A stretch of 64,000 nt of DNA from Selaginella moellendorffii (GCF_000143415.4 NW_003314271.1:1325676-1389675), one strand, 5' to 3'; shown: positions 18,790-31,476, counted from the first letter of the stretch. Notes: generated by a model not told the origin, from the sequence alone. A program made the numbers and translations.

Positions 18790-20871
18790 AAGTTGGCAAT
18801 GGCGTCAACCATCTATATGGCAGATGCTTCCCCATGCAATGCGATTGACACTGTTGGAGGTGAGTCAGGTAGCCTGAGACATCTCTCAGCTTCACTCTCT
18901 TTATTTGAGAGTAAGGCCGAGCCTCTAGACAGGCCCTCTTTATTTGAGGGCGGGGCTTATAGGGTACAGGCTCCCATATCCAGCTTTTCAGAGTGTTTCT
19001 CGATAGACGAAGGGCTCCTCGATTCGTTTCTTGCATGGGGCCAACTCTCTCTTATGGAGCTTGATGACACAGTCACCCCAGACCGAGTCCATCTTTCACA
19101 AGACACAGCTGCACTCAATTCTCCTCAGCAACTATCTGAGGTGTTACACAGCCAGCATCTTTCTACTGAAATCACGGTAGCTGACGACTCCAAGGGTATT
19201 TTGTCATGCTGTTTTTTGGAGATGGAAGATGACATCCAGTCACACAACTGGCAGGAAGAATCAAGAAAATAGGACGTGCTGCATGCAAGTTATAGCTCTT
19301 TGAGTTCAGAACTTCCTACCATGGAGCCCCCAGTACAGATCCAAGGGTATTACACTGAAACTTTAGCACCAGACTTGGACTGGACGTCGGTGGAGGATCT
19401 CCCTTCACTTGTAGAGTACCTGGCTGCAGTCCTTGCATTGGACATCGAGCGCTCAGAGCATCAGAAGCAACGAGAACAACAAACAAAGACTCCCGATCCA
19501 ACAGCAACGTTCTTATCAGACTCACCAGAGACAGTCTTGCCGGATGTGGTGTCCCCAGCATCTTTATTTGAGGAAGAGGACACTCCTATGATTACAGCTT
19601 ATTTTGACGGTGCTTTCTGCCCCAAAAACCAGGTTGCTGGCATAGGAGTTTGGATGATTGATCCTGCGGAGAACAAAGTAGCCGACCTCTCTATCACTTT
19701 GCCAGCAACATCAGCTAATGAAGCAGAGTACTTTGCAGCCATAAGTGCCATGAAGCTGGCCACAGATCTCAAATTTAGGGGAGTCACTTTCGTTGGAGAT
19801 GCGCAACTCATCATACACCAACTTACTGGGGAATACCAAGTCCGCAAAGAGAACCTGAAAGAGCTATGGCAGCGGGCGGTCAACCTAAAGGATGAGTTCT
19901 CTGAGGTGTCTTTTCAAAGTGTCCCCCGTGAAGAAAACTTTTGGGCAGACAGGTTATCACACCAAGCAATCACCACAATGCGAGAAGCTAAAGGCACTCC
20001 CTGCTCTTCGGTTTCCAGGGTTAGGGAAGAATCAAAGATAGAGCCTCCTGAAACCAAGGTTTCTCCAGACTCCAGGGTTCATGCCGTTTTCCTAGGTGAT
20101 GACAAGGACCCAGTCTTTATCGCCACATCGCTTGCTTCAACAAACGCAGCAAAGCGCTTAGATCTCCTTCACGATTTCAAGGACGTGTTTGCTTGGGACT
20201 ACAATCAACTTCTAGGAGTTCCCATGGACACAATCATGCACAGTATTGTGCTTTTAGAGTCAGCCAAACCAGTCCGTCAAAAGATGCGGCGTTTCAGCCC
20301 GACAGCTCACTCCGAGATGAAGTTGGAGATTGAGCGACTACTAGCCGCTGGCTTTATTTACCCTTTGGAGAGCTCAGAGTGGGTGGCCAATCTCATCCCT
20401 GCACGCAAGGCAAATGGAAAACTCTGCCTCTGTGTTGACTTTCGAGACTTGACCAAGGCAACTGCGAAAGATCACTTTCCAACTCCGTTTATCGATGCGA
20501 TTGTGGATGAGATGGCTGGCCACCAGTACTACTCTTTCATGGATGGCTTTTCAGGGTACAACCAGATTTTCATTCATCCAGATCATCGAGATCTTACGGC
20601 CTTCCGGACACCTTGGGGCGTCTTTGCTTTCAATGTCCTCCTGTTTGGCTTGTGTAATGCCGGAGCTACTTTTCAGCGCTTTATGACCCATGCCTTTCAT
20701 GACTTGATTGGAGGCACCTTGAGGGTGTATATGGATGATCTGTGCACGACCTCTAACTCCTTTGAGGAACACCTTATGCACTTGGAACAGATTTTCACTT
20801 GCTGCCGACAACACAGGTTTTCATTGAACCCGGCAAAGTGTAAATTCGGGGTAACCGATGGCCGGTTTTGA
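18790..20871 (+). pseudogene. pol: Element 1 pol continued: extra RNase H and reverse transcriptase
   Basis: The frame resumes after the transposon, has a stop (TAG, 19270-19272), and is open from 19276. At about 19588-19970 lies a complete RNase H with its four acidic positions in order: YFDGAF (D), SANEAEY (E), VGDAQL (D), WADRLS (D). This is the archaeal/plant-type fold, here N-terminal to reverse transcriptase. The reverse transcriptase (about 20150-20860) has LCVDFRDL, FMDGFSGYNQ, FGLCNAGATFQR and active site YMDD. The frame ends at 20871 after CKFGVTDGRF; the next part continues in another frame, probably after a small deletion. Reverse transcriptase and RNase H would copy element RNA in the particle. 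Confidence 0.85.
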
Positions 20872-21385
20872 TGTCTCTCAGGATGGGATCAGACCCCAGG
20901 TAGCCAAGACTCAAGAGATTCTAGATCGGAACCCACCAACCAACTTGAAGCAGCTTCGCAGCTTCCTTGGGCAAACAGGTTTCTTTTGCCGTTTCCTCCA
21001 CAACTATGCCGCACATTCACGGCCCCTGGTAGCTTTGCTACAACACAGTGTTCCATTTATCTGGGGTGAGTCCCAACAACAAGCCTTTGAATCACTACAG
21101 CAGTCACTCCGTACGGTCCCAGTACTCCAACCACCAGAACGACAACTCCCTTTTGACATTTACATCACAACGGGTACAGAGGCTTTTGGAGTATGCCATT
21201 GCCAATGTTCACAGCCTGGTAAGCCACCACATGCAACATATTATGCCTCACATTCGTTCAAGGAGACTGAAAAGAAATATGTGGATGCGGAAAAAGAAGC
21301 AGTGGCTGTTGTTTACACTTTGGAGCGATTCCGTCACTTTCTCGCTGGAGCCCATATCCATTTCCATGTCTATTTAATGTGCTGA
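20858..21385 (+). pseudogene. pol: Element 1 gypsy-type RNase H region, catalytically degenerate
   Basis: After the thumb/connection sequence (FLGQTGFFCRFLHNYA) comes a gypsy-type RNase H. The usual first catalytic Asp of the DAS motif is replaced (YITTGTEAFG), and the Y-T-D-H motif is also missing (HVYLM, with a frame change). Only the glutamate region EKEAVAVVYTLERFRHFLAG is normal. With an intact second RNase H upstream of reverse transcriptase, this domain may act only as a tether, as described for other dual-RNase-H retroelements. Confidence 0.75.
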
Positions 21386-22776
21386 CCTTTCTTTTACAGC
21401 GACCGGTTCACAGTCCTCGTACTTTATCTTGGATTGTGACCATCCAAGACTTCCAACCAACTTTTCACATGCGGCGGAAGCATGTGATAGATCCGAGAGA
21501 GTTCCTGGTTGCTAAGGCTACCTCCTTTGTGGTCCCAGCAGCATTACAGGATGTTGCGGTGTACCTGGATTCAGGTCAGTTCCCAGCAGATTCCTCACCA
21601 GTACAACAAAAGGCATTGGAGATCCAAGCACGGGGGTTTTGCCTTCTTGATGGACACCTTTACAGGAGGACTTCTCAGGAAGTTTTGTTGCGATGTGTGG
21701 GGGAACACGAGGTCCCTGAGCTCCTTCACGCTTTCCACTCTTGTGCGGGGCATTTCTCGGGACGGGTTATAGCACAGCTCCTCTTGCGCCATGGCTACTT
21801 TTGGCTTCGGATTCACCAGGACAGCTTGGCCTATGCAAAGTCATGTGAGCAGTGCCAACGGTTCAACCCCCGGAGCCATGTTCCACGTCTTCCTTTTCAG
21901 CTCATCACTTCTCCGGGTCCCTTTTTCCAGTGGGGACTTGACTTCGTTGGCCCGATCAACCCACCGAGCTCAAAAGGACAGCGATACATTATCGTGGTGA
22001 CGGACTATTTCACAAAATGGGTCGAGGCCACCCCTTTGCGACAGGCAGATCAACAGTCTACAGCAAAGTTTGTCTACGAGTACATCATTTGCCAATTTGG
22101 AGTTCCTGCAGTTTTGGTTTCTGATCGCTTCCTTGGACAGGTGATGCAGCATCTTCTCCAGCAACTACAGGTCAAGCACGTGAAAAGCAGCAGCTATTAT
22201 CCGGAGTGCAATGGCCAGGCAGAGTCCAGCAACAAAATATTAAAGACAGTCATCTCAAAGCTTGTGGAGGATCACCCAAGGCATTGGCACGAGCACTTGG
22301 TTACAGCATTGTGGGCCTTTCGGACATCCTTCAAGACATCCATCTCTGCGACCCCATTCTCCCTTGTCTATGGGACAGAGGCCATACTTCCAGTAGAGAT
22401 CCAGGTGCCATCACTCTCACTTTCACTTTGATACACAGCAGCGATGCAGCTTAGCGATGAGGACAAGCTTCATGCACGTGACTTGGAGGTTCTTGCCTTA
22501 GAAGAACAGCGACGATCCACGACTGAACATCTCCTTCGAGGCAAGCAGAAGATCAAGTCAGTCATCGATCACCAGCGGTTTGCCGAACCATTCGAGGATG
22601 GCGATCTCGTTCTACTCAAGGAGTTCACGCCACCTTCGAAGTTCTCCCCTCGCTGGACCGGCCCCTACTTTGTCCAGCGACACATCGGAGGCGGAGCATA
22701 TATGCTAGTTGATGCTGATGGACGTGAGCTCCCACACGCTCACAATCACTCTCATCTCAAACGCTTCATTCGGTGA
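21379..22776 (+). pseudogene. pol: Element 1 integrase
   Basis: Zinc-binding HHCC region (FHSCAGHFSG ... CEQC), catalytic core with DFVGPI (first Asp), VSDRF (second Asp, normally followed by N-G) and ECNGQAESSNK (Glu). After a stop at 22429-22431, the C-terminal part continues in another frame (22444-22776) with the GPY-type module WTGPYFVQ...GAYMLVD. No chromodomain follows, which fits the Tat branch. The integrase would insert the DNA copy into the chromosome. Confidence 0.82.
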
Positions 22777-24153
22777 GGCGTTCCTTTTCTCTTCTTTTTT
22801 TTTTTCTTTTTCTTCCTTTCTTTCACTTTACTTTTGTGGCTACTTTTCTTACTTTCAGAGGGTGTTTCTCCGTTGGACCATGGCCTATGCTTTGGATTTC
22901 ATGCTCAGGCTGCATTGCCGTTGGTATGGAGGTTCCTCGCTTGGCTCGGTCTATGTTCCAGGTTCTTTGGCCCTTCCTTTATCATTCCTATACCCTACAC
23001 ATTTCCCTCACTCATTCCATATCATCTACACTCACAATTCCATCACCACTCACTCCTAGCAGTGTTGCGCACACTTATCTCTAGATGCCCGTCTTGCATC
23101 TTTCATTCTTTCACCATCATTCACACCTCCATTTGAGGTCACATTTACACCATACCACGGACACACATACATGCACCAGCAGCAAAAGACACCACCTCAT
23201 TTGGATGTGCCGTTTCCGAGATGTTCTAACGACCATTTGCCGACGACGCACTAGCTTTTCTGGAGCAACTTTCTTCCAACCAGATGAACTTGTTCACTCG
23301 AGGCACCTAGGTGGATCTTTAGGCGAGGCCACAGAAGCCGAAGCCACTTTCTTCTGCTCCAGCACTCAGTGGACACATGCCACCTCTCTTTACCGGCAAC
23401 CCAGCGACTATGCCGTCCATTTCAGCTGTTGACTTCTTCAGTCCGACAAATCAGCCTGGCCACCTTCTCAGAGAGCCACCACCATCTTAGCACTCCACCA
23501 TATCACTCCACCATATTGGTGTTGGAGTTGGCGCAGGAGTAGGAGCGAGAGCAGGTGGTTACCGGTTATAGGTTATAGGTACCCGGCTACCGGTTACCGG
23601 TTACCGGCTACTCCGAGTGGTCAGTGCTTACTCTACGGGCCAACGGTTATCAATGGCTATCACTTCAGAGTGCCACCACCATCTCGGTGCTCCACTATAT
23701 CACTCCATCTTTCATCATTTCCACACTTACCACCCTTGGGCAACACATCCCCTCTCTTACCTCTCTTTCTTTCTCGATTTCGGCCAATCCTTGGAGCATA
23801 CCGGAAGTCATCAAGAGGTTGCATTTGCATATTACACTTTCCTGAGCTGAAATCCAGGTACAGGTTAAGTTCTTTGGGTACTCACTTTTTTTTCTTCTAT
23901 TTTCCTCCTCTTTTCATACTTTTTCTACACTTTTCTTCAACTTCAGGTCCAGTTTGACTACAAAGTTTCCCACCGGGTTTTCTCCCTGTCTCCAAACTTC
24001 TCACCTACCCTTTTCTTTCTTTTCCACTCTGTTTTCTAGAGTTTCTACTATTTCACGCAGTTACCAGCACTTGGCATTAGTAGCAAAGGTACACTCTACA
24101 CTCTTCGGAGGGTTCTCGCGCGTCTGGAGCCAGCACGATCCACCGTGGTCGCA
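22777..24153 (+). other. 3' non-coding region of element 1
   Basis: About 1.4 kb of pyrimidine-rich sequence (T/C tracts near 22790-22850, 22960-23060 and 23880-23950). It includes the GGTTACCGG/GGCTACC repeats at 23550-23620, also present in the leader. No gene and no clear polypurine tract are seen directly before the 3' LTR. Confidence 0.6.
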
Positions 24154-24342
24154 TGTTAGGGCGTGGCCACCGAGAGAGTGAGAGAGAGAGAAGGAATATT
24201 CTGGTCCTCAAAATATTCCCCATCTTCCTTGTATAAAACCCTTGCCTCACAAGGGCAAGGGGGCGCATTTTTGGTAGAGAGCAGTGAAGCATTTCTCGTG
24301 TTTGAGCGAGCGTTGGGGGAGGTGCCCCTCCTTCCCCCAACA
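24154..24342 (+). repeat. 3' LTR of element 1
   Basis: 189 bp. It pairs with 2119-2315; the main differences are a shorter poly-G tract and scattered substitutions. AAGC follows. Confidence 0.9.
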
Positions 24343-24346
24343 AAGC

Positions 24347-25768
24347 TTGCCATAATGCAATGCTATCAAAGTTGGGGAAGCAGTTCCTGAGTGCTCAAAG
24401 AGATGGCTTTGAATGAAAGTTGATGGTCGAGGGCTTTCCTGCTTGTGCATGAAACCATGTTACATTGGTCGGATGACTTGCTAAGTGAAATTGGCAAGTC
24501 ATGGGAACAAATACCCTAGTTGAAGGTTTTAACTTCAAACAGGTGGCCCATGGGGCTAAGCATGGAGGAGTTCATGCATGATCACAAATTTGTCAAGTAA
24601 AAGGACTTGGTAGTGTGGAGGAATTAGGTTCCTAAGCTGTGATTTGTAGCATGCTTTAAGTATAAGTTGGTGCACCGGCATGAGGAGTCAAACTAGGCAT
24701 TTTAGGCGATGCCGTCCGTAAATGCATATACGGAGGTTGGGTTCGAGTCCCGACCCTTTAGTGCTTGGGTTTGAGTCCCAAATCACTAGGGCGTGGTGAT
24801 GGGTTGGAATATGAGGACACTCATTTTTCGGTGGTCATGGACTTTCAATGAGGAGACTGATTTGGGCACACCGCCAAGCGAGAGATGCCTCGGAGTCGTG
24901 ATGCACAGTTAGATTGCTTAATGCAAAAGCTTGGCACATCTAACTTGAATGTTTTAGTGCAAATGGCACCAAAGATGTGGTGAGTGAGATGGGGACACCT
25001 AATCTCAATTGCCAGGAACCCTTGGCTGTAAGGGTTGGCTTGGGTGCACCGCCAAGTGTGGGGGATGCCCTTGGGGTCATGGTCAACAATTTAAAAGTCT
25101 AGAAGACTAAGTATCTCTTGGCAACTCTGTTAAGTTGCCAAGGTGAGATCACTAGGTGATCTTGTGGCTAAATAAGGACAAGGAGGAATGAAGTTCTTGG
25201 TTCAAAGTGTTGATTTAAACTGTTTAAGATGGTGTAGCTTGGTCAAGATGACCAAGTGGGAAGAGCACCTAAGGGAAATAAGCTATGTCCATGCGATGGT
25301 ATAGTGAGTCTGAGGAAAATAGTCTCTATAAGAGACCCATGGGAGGGTCACTAAATTGGGCTATGAATAAAATCATAGCAGAAAATGATAAGGAGACATA
25401 CTAGAGGTAAACACCCTCTAGACTTGGCAAGCAAAGTCTTTGCTATAAAACCAAAAGGATACCTCAAGAATGGAGGTAGCAATCCTATATTGTTGGGTGC
25501 AACTATCAAAGGATAGGAGCAAAAGACTAATGGCTAAGAAAAGTGCCATGGGAACCATGGGAAAGAATCCAAAAGGCAAATTTAGGCCAAACACATTAAT
25601 GGGTTAGGAGCTAACAAATTGTGGGAAAAGCAAGGTGTTTCTAAGGATGGATTCCCAATTGCTCCAATTTGGCAAAAGTGGAAGCTCCAAGGGAGGGAAC
25701 GATAAGGTAGCCAAATGACAGAGCCATGGATAACCTTAGCACAAATTATGATAACTGGAATTTAGTGC
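24347..25768. mobile_element. Interior of element X, middle part
   Basis: Non-coding. It contains a tRNA-like cluster of hairpins at about 24690-24781 with a perfect pol III B-box-like GGTTCGAGTCC. A related arrangement stands downstream of pol in element 2 (31994-32100), which suggests that X and element 2 are relatives. No open frame with recognisable similarity was found. Confidence 0.55.
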
Positions 25769-25773
25769 CTAAG

Positions 25774-26914
25774 TGTAAGGAACCCACTCCCCGAGATGTC
25801 GTAGGCTAAAGGATCCCTGAAAGCATGACCGAAATGACAAAGAGTTTATCGGATGGGACCGAGTCGAAGATCGAGTCCAAGACCGACTCAGAGACCGAGT
25901 TTGAGATAGAGTCCGGGATCAAGCTGAGGCCGAATCGGAGACCGAGTTCGAGACCGAGTTCGAGACAGAGTTCGAGATCCAAATCAGGTCCGAGACCGAG
26001 TCCGAGGTCGAGTCCGAAGTCGAGTCCGAGATTGGGTCTGAGATCGAGTCCGAAATCGAGTCCGAGACCAAGTCCGAAGTCAGGTCCGAGATTGAGTCCA
26101 AGATCGATTTTGAGACTAAGTCCAAATACTAATACAGCTCAAGGGGTGAAAGCCCAAAGCGTGCGTCTCCCGGGGGGGGGCTGTAGGGGGTTCCAAAAGT
26201 ATAGTAGAGATAGTGAGGTCTAGGAACCAGTCTTGAAGGAACTCTCCAGTGGTGCTTCCAAACTGACTTGAGGTTGAGACTGGGGCCGAGGGGCCTTGGG
26301 TGGGAGTGAGCATGGGCTTGGGTGGTGCCGGAGGTGCCACCCAGGGAAGTGCTCAAGAGCAGCTCCCATTCTCGAAAGGGAAACTGACTGCGGTGCTCCT
26401 GGCTCATGTGGAGTGGTGCCCCACTTGAGTACCTTGTGGCTCATTGGTCCTCGCCCTTCCTAGGGGCTTGGGCCTTCCCTTCGGGATGGAAGTGGGGGGT
26501 AGAGATACCCATACCGGGCCGTTAGGCCACGGTGTTTCACCCCGACGTCCCGAAGCAAGTGCTACACCCAAGGCTTGGGATTTAAAGGGTCCCATGATTA
26601 AGTCATGTGGTACCAAGGGGTGTTAGGAATCTGGAGGCTTGGTGTGCTTGGCTGCTTATGCCTGCGGGGAGTGTAGCCGAACCTTAAGTCCAGTCTAACC
26701 CGGGGAGGGGGATTGGGAGAGATTTGGGAATCTGTAGATGGATGGCTAACACTCCGTTGCTCGTGTAGTGAGTAGTTGAAACCAAGTAGGACCAAGTAGG
26801 AGCTGGTACCATAGGCGAGAACCTTGGTGAGGGAATTTAACACAAGCCAAGGCAGAGTTGGCCGGATAGATGAGGTAAGCTGGCAAATTGGAAAAGAAAA
26901 ATTTGTGGTTTACA
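25774..26914 (+). repeat. 5' LTR of element 2 with 12-bp minisatellite
   Basis: 1141 bp. About 25855-26125 is an array of a 12-bp unit like GAGACCGAGTCC with many variants. Downstream, a GTGAAAGCCCAAAG block, a G-run and TTCCAAAAGTATAGTAG are conserved in all LTRs of this superfamily in the window (26155, 34470, 43973, 55256). Confidence 0.92.
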
Positions 26915-26917
26915 ATT

Positions 26918-26930
26918 TGGTATCGGAGCC
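26918..26930 (+). other. Primer-binding site (tRNA-iMet type) of element 2
   Basis: TGGTATCGGAGCC, three bases after the LTR. It differs at one position from the common plant iMet primer site TGGTATCAGAGCC. Confidence 0.9.
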
Positions 26931-26973
26931 TTTTCCTCAGTTCTAGCGAAGGATAGAGGCGGATTGCTGGGAG

Positions 26974-27972
26974 ATGGCAAAGGCAGGGCGTAAGCGAACC
27001 TAGGCGGAGACAGAACCTCCGCCAGAGCTGGAGCCTCCGGTCGAACAAAAGGCTATGGATGAGGAATCCTTGCATGAGGAGGATTCCAATGAGGAAACTT
27101 CCAAACAGGAGTCCGGTGGCGAGGTTCGGTCGTCCAAGGCTCGATTGGACGTTCTAGAAGGACAATTGGCACAGACCAATGCCCTGCTAAAGACTCTTGT
27201 ACGCAAGCTAAAGCGTGACGAGAAGCGGAAGAAAAAGCGAAAGACTGCGGATGCTGGTAGCGTAGAAGATGTGGACCCTTCAGCAGGGACTGAGACAAAA
27301 CCAAACAAGGTCGAACAGACCGAAGTGGAATCAGTCCCTTAGGCAGTTCCCAAGTACAAACCAAAGCCCCCACCGATCTTCAAGGGAGTGAACGATTATA
27401 AGGTGGTGGAGGATTGGTTTTACAATATGGAGGACTACTTCCGAGCGTTGCGGTTACCGAGCTCGGAGAAGGTCCCATGTGCAAAACCATACTTGGCAGA
27501 TAATGCCAAGTCTTGGTGGAGAACGACAGAGGCCAACGAAGGACCGGTAGCCACTTGGGAAATGATGAAGGCGAGGATCCGCACAACTTACGTTCCTCCG
27601 AATGCTACTCTGCATCTAAGGGACGAGCTGAGTAGGCTGAAGCAGACCGGAACCATTCAGGAGTATGTGAATGGGTTTATGGCAAAGAGAATACTTGTCA
27701 CAGACATGGGGGATATGGATGCATTCCATGCCTTCATATCAGGTTTGCAAACCTGGGCTCGCGGTGAAGTGATGCGGTGGAACCCGACCAACTACAAGGA
27801 AGGTGCATTTCAACAATAATGTAAACGCCTGAGTTTGGACTTCCCGGGAGGTCACCCAGCCCAGTACTATTCAAACCCAAGGACGCTTAACTCCAACTAT
27901 CCCAAGACCCTTAACCGATTGGAAAAGGGGGTGCACTCTTGTTCATGGGCCCTTTCCCTCTATATTTGAACC
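26974..27972 (+). pseudogene. gag: Element 2 gag, 5' part
   Basis: ATG 26974 begins a frame whose tenth codon is TAG (27001-27003); the same frame has further stops at 27340-27342 (TAG), 27817-27819 (TAA) and 27970-27972 (TGA). A charged N-terminus with a short coiled coil (DVLEGQLAQTNALLKTLVRKLK) precedes a retrotransposon gag domain (KPPPIFKG, VEDWFYNMEDYF, AKSWWRTT, ATLHLRDELSRLKQTGTIQEYV). The zinc-knuckle part follows in another frame at 27939, so one frameshift lies near 27940-27970. Confidence 0.82.
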
Positions 27973-30900
27973 CCATGGACCGTCTCTCGAGTCGTTCCCT
28001 TTGGTTGCTTACAAATAACCTGCAAAAGGGGAACACGACAGGGTCGAGATCCACGTTTAGCAAAGGGGCCAAAGCAAGGGGAACGTTTAGCAGTGGGAAA
28101 TTCAAGAAGAGTTTCTCTAAGAATGAGTCCTCGGGGTTCCGGAAAGGCAAATCCGGTGGCCAGCGAGCGAGTACGTAGGGGAGTCAAGCGAAAAAAGACA
28201 AACTCACGGATAAAAAGGTCAAGTCGTATAGCAGCGTGGGAAACAACGTATGCTACAACTGTGGTGAAGCGGGACACTTTTCGAGGGAATGTCCTTACCC
28301 GAAGAAGGCTAGAGCCAATATGGCCATCAAATCAGGTGAAGTCCAAATTGAGGTATGTGATCCAGTCCCTAACTCAAAGTTACTCATTACACGAGCAACT
28401 TTGTTAGAGAGTCGTTCACGACATCTACTAACCCTTCGAGGAAAGCTCGAAGGTAGCTTTGTTAAGATCCTTATTGACACGGGTGCTTCGGATAATTTTG
28501 TGGCTGCAGACATAGTCCGGCAAGCCGGACTAACAGTGTAGCAGCTAGGCGAACCAAGGACTATAGAGTTTGTTCAAGGTAGCCAAAGCATCGATGAGGT
28601 AATTCGACAAGCGAGAGTCGAAGTAGGGACATGGAAAGTGGACATGGATTTCACCGTGTTGGACATAGAGGGATTTGACGTGATCTTCGGAATGGACTGG
28701 TTCAATTGGTTCGTGGTAGCCCTGCATGGACAAGGTAGAAACTTTGTGGTACTGGCGAATGCCCAAGGAAGAAGATCTAGGGTGGAGGCCCAGGATCTAA
28801 AGGTAGGGCAAAGCAAGGCCAAAGAATCCTGCTTAAACCTGGTGTCCACAAGAGGACAACTCACTAAAAGAACTAAGGCAGCATTTTTGTGCTTACTCTC
28901 GGTGAAGAGTGACAAAAAGACAGGAACGAAAGAAGTACCTTTAGTGATCCAATTCCAGGATACCATGCCGGAGGAGTTACCGGCAGGGTTGCCCCCTGCA
29001 CGACCGATAGAACATAAGATTGAGCTGGTCGAGGGTGCTGAGGCGGTGGTTCGTCTCCCCTATCGTTTGAACGAGAAAGAACTCGAGGAGCTCAAGCGCC
29101 AACTAGAGGAGTTGGTGGACAAAGGGTATGTTAAGTTGAGCAAATTGCCGTATGGGGCGCCAGTGTTATTTGTGAAAAAGAAAGATGGATCTATGCGCAT
29201 GTGCATAGACTATCGGTTACTCAACAAGTATACAAAGAAGAACAAGTACCCTTTGCCCAGGATTGAGGACCTATTCGATAGGTTGGGAAAGGCAAAATAC
29301 TTCTCGAGGATTGACCTAAGGTCAGGATACTACCAGATCAGGGTAGCCGAGGAATATGTCAAGAAGACAACCTGTCGAACAAGGTATGGGAGCTTTGAGT
29401 TTCTGATGATGCCCTTCGGGCTATGCAATACGCCGGCAACGTTTTTGGTGCTGATGAACCACATCTTTGTACCCTATCTAGATCACTTCGTGGTTGTCTA
29501 TATCGACGACATCCTGATCTATAGTGAGACGCTAGAGGAGCATGCCGAACACTTGGCGAAGGTGTTTGAGAAACTAAGGGAATACAAACTGTATGCTAAA
29601 GAGAGCAAATGTGACTTTGCTCAACAAGAGGTAAAGTTTCTCGGGCATGTGGTGGGCCAGGACGGGCTCAAGGTAGACCCGGAGAAGGTCCAAGCGATCT
29701 AGGAATGGGAGCAACCATCGAATGTACATGAGTTGAGGGTGTTCTTGGGGCTATGCAACTACTATCGAAAGTTTATCAGACACTATTCAAGAGTAGCCCT
29801 GCCCTTAACGGACCAGACAGGAAAAGGGAAGATGGTATGGACAGCAGAATGCGAGGCGGCATTCGTCCACCTCAAAGGGAAGTTGAGGAAGGCTCCCGTA
29901 TTGGCATTACCAGACTTTGGTAAGGACTTTGAGGTAGAAACGGATGCTTCGGACTCTGCGTTGGGTGCAATTTTGAAACAAGACAACCATCCGGTAGCGT
30001 TCTTCTCGAAGAAGTTGGACAAGGCTCAAAGGAAGTAGCCTGCCCACGAGAAAGAATTGTTTGTGGTGGTCAAGGCGCTCAAGGAGTGGCGACACTACCT
30101 TGGGAGACACTTCAAGGTTTATACGGACAATGTGGGAACGAAACACTTCTTGTCACAGCCCGACCTGAGAGGGAAACAAGGTTGGTGGGCCAATGCCTTG
30201 GCCGAGTTTGATTGCGAGATTCTGTACAAGCCTGGGAAGAGCAACATCGTGGCTGATGCGCTAAGTCGAAAAGCAAGCTTGAGGTTGGTGATATCCAGCG
30301 CAACAGCAACCTTCTGGGACGATATGCGGACAGCATATGAGAATGATGGTCTAGCACAAGAAGTGTTGCTGAGGAATCTAAAGGCACGGGAAGCTCACCA
30401 GAGAGGTGAGCTGCCAACGGAAGAGAAAACGGGCTATGCGGAACGCAACAGACTCATCTATTACAAGCAAATGAGGGTATATGTTCCAGAAGGGGAACTA
30501 AGGAAGGTAGCCTTAAAAGAGTGTCATGACAGACCTCTTGCGGGACACGGCAGAGTGCCCAAGATGATGGGCTTACTCAAGAGGAAGTACCATTGGCCAG
30601 ATATGGCTAAGGACGTCTAAGACTATGTAAAGACATGTCCAACATGTCAACAGGTCAAAGCCGTGACTAAGGCTAGTGGGGGCTTGTTGCAAAGCATCCC
30701 AATTCCAGATCGTTCGTGGAAGTGTCTTACGATGGACTTCATCACGGGACTTCCCCCAAGCGAGGGGTTTGATGCGATATTCGTGGTGGTGGACCGATTT
30801 TTGAAAATGGCACATTTCATACCCACCACAACGGAGGTGGATGCAGAAGGTGTGGCAAAGCTGTTCTTCGAACAAGTGGTTCGAGTGCGGGGAAGACCGG

Positions 30901-31011
30901 AAGAGATCATCTCAGATTGAAATAAGATCTTCACCAGTAGGTTCTGGAGGACTCTCCTAGAACAATATCGCACCAAGTTGAAATTCAGCACAGCCTATCA
31001 CCCACAGACAG

Positions 31012-31058
31012 GTATGGGGTATTAAGTCAAGTTTGTTGGCACTAACACTTCTTGACAG
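31012..31058 (+). other. 47-nt spliceosomal-type intron in the element 2 integrase core
   Basis: It starts GTATGG and ends TTGACAG, with a branch-point-like CTAAC about 20 nt before the acceptor. It contains a stop and shifts the frame. Its removal joins the conserved chromovirus motif HPQT to DGQTERVN exactly within the Asp codon. Confidence 0.82.
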
Positions 31059-31476
31059 ATGGACAAACGGAAAGGGTGAATAGGCAGCTGGAGGATTATT
31101 TGCGATGCTATGTCTCGGGAGACCAAACCGATTGGGTAAGTCATTTGGGACTTGCGGAAATGTGTTATAACAACTCACCACATTCGAGTATCGGGGTGAG
31201 TCCATGGGAAGTCATCAATGGGCGAGCTATTGAAGGTCCTGTGGAACTCGGCATGGCCGAGTATCATGGAGAGTTACCCGCAGTGGAGGCATTCACGGCG
31301 GAAAGACTCAGCATTTGGAATCTAGTGAGGGATTCCTTGGAACGGGCTCAACAAAGGCAAACCAAATACACGAACCAAAAACATCGGGATGTAGAGTTCC
31401 AAGCTGGGGAGAAGGTGTGGCTGAACACCAAGAACCTCAGGCTACCAAGTGGGATCAGCCGGAAGTTGAACCAAAG

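Larger units (their letters stand above)
2119..24342 (+). mobile_element. Element 1: Tat-like Ty3/gypsy LTR retrotransposon, split by a DNA transposon
   Basis: Near-identical short LTRs (2119-2315 and 24154-24342), both starting TGTTAGGG and ending CAACA, bound the element. The flanks carry the 4-bp duplication AAGC (2115-2118 and 24343-24346). Interior order on the plus strand: leader, gag, aspartic protease, an archaeal/plant-type RNase H, reverse transcriptase, a degenerate gypsy RNase H, integrase, and a long 3' non-coding part. The reverse transcriptase (FSFMDGFSGYNQ and FGLCNAGATFQR stretches, active site YMDD) matches the Tat/Athila branch. Without the 13.2-kb transposon at 5544-18789 the element would be about 9 kb. 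Stops and frameshifts show that it is no longer autonomous. Confidence 0.9.

Noticed and set aside
24690-24781. Functional tRNA gene
   Set aside because: D-, anticodon- and T-arm-like hairpins are present, but no paired acceptor stem and loop sizes are not standard.
25825-26223. Open frame of 132 codons rich in SPR/SSP repeats
   Set aside because: It is a translation of the 12-bp LTR minisatellite, which stays open in several frames on both strands; the same applies to 34013-34483 and 43280-43983.
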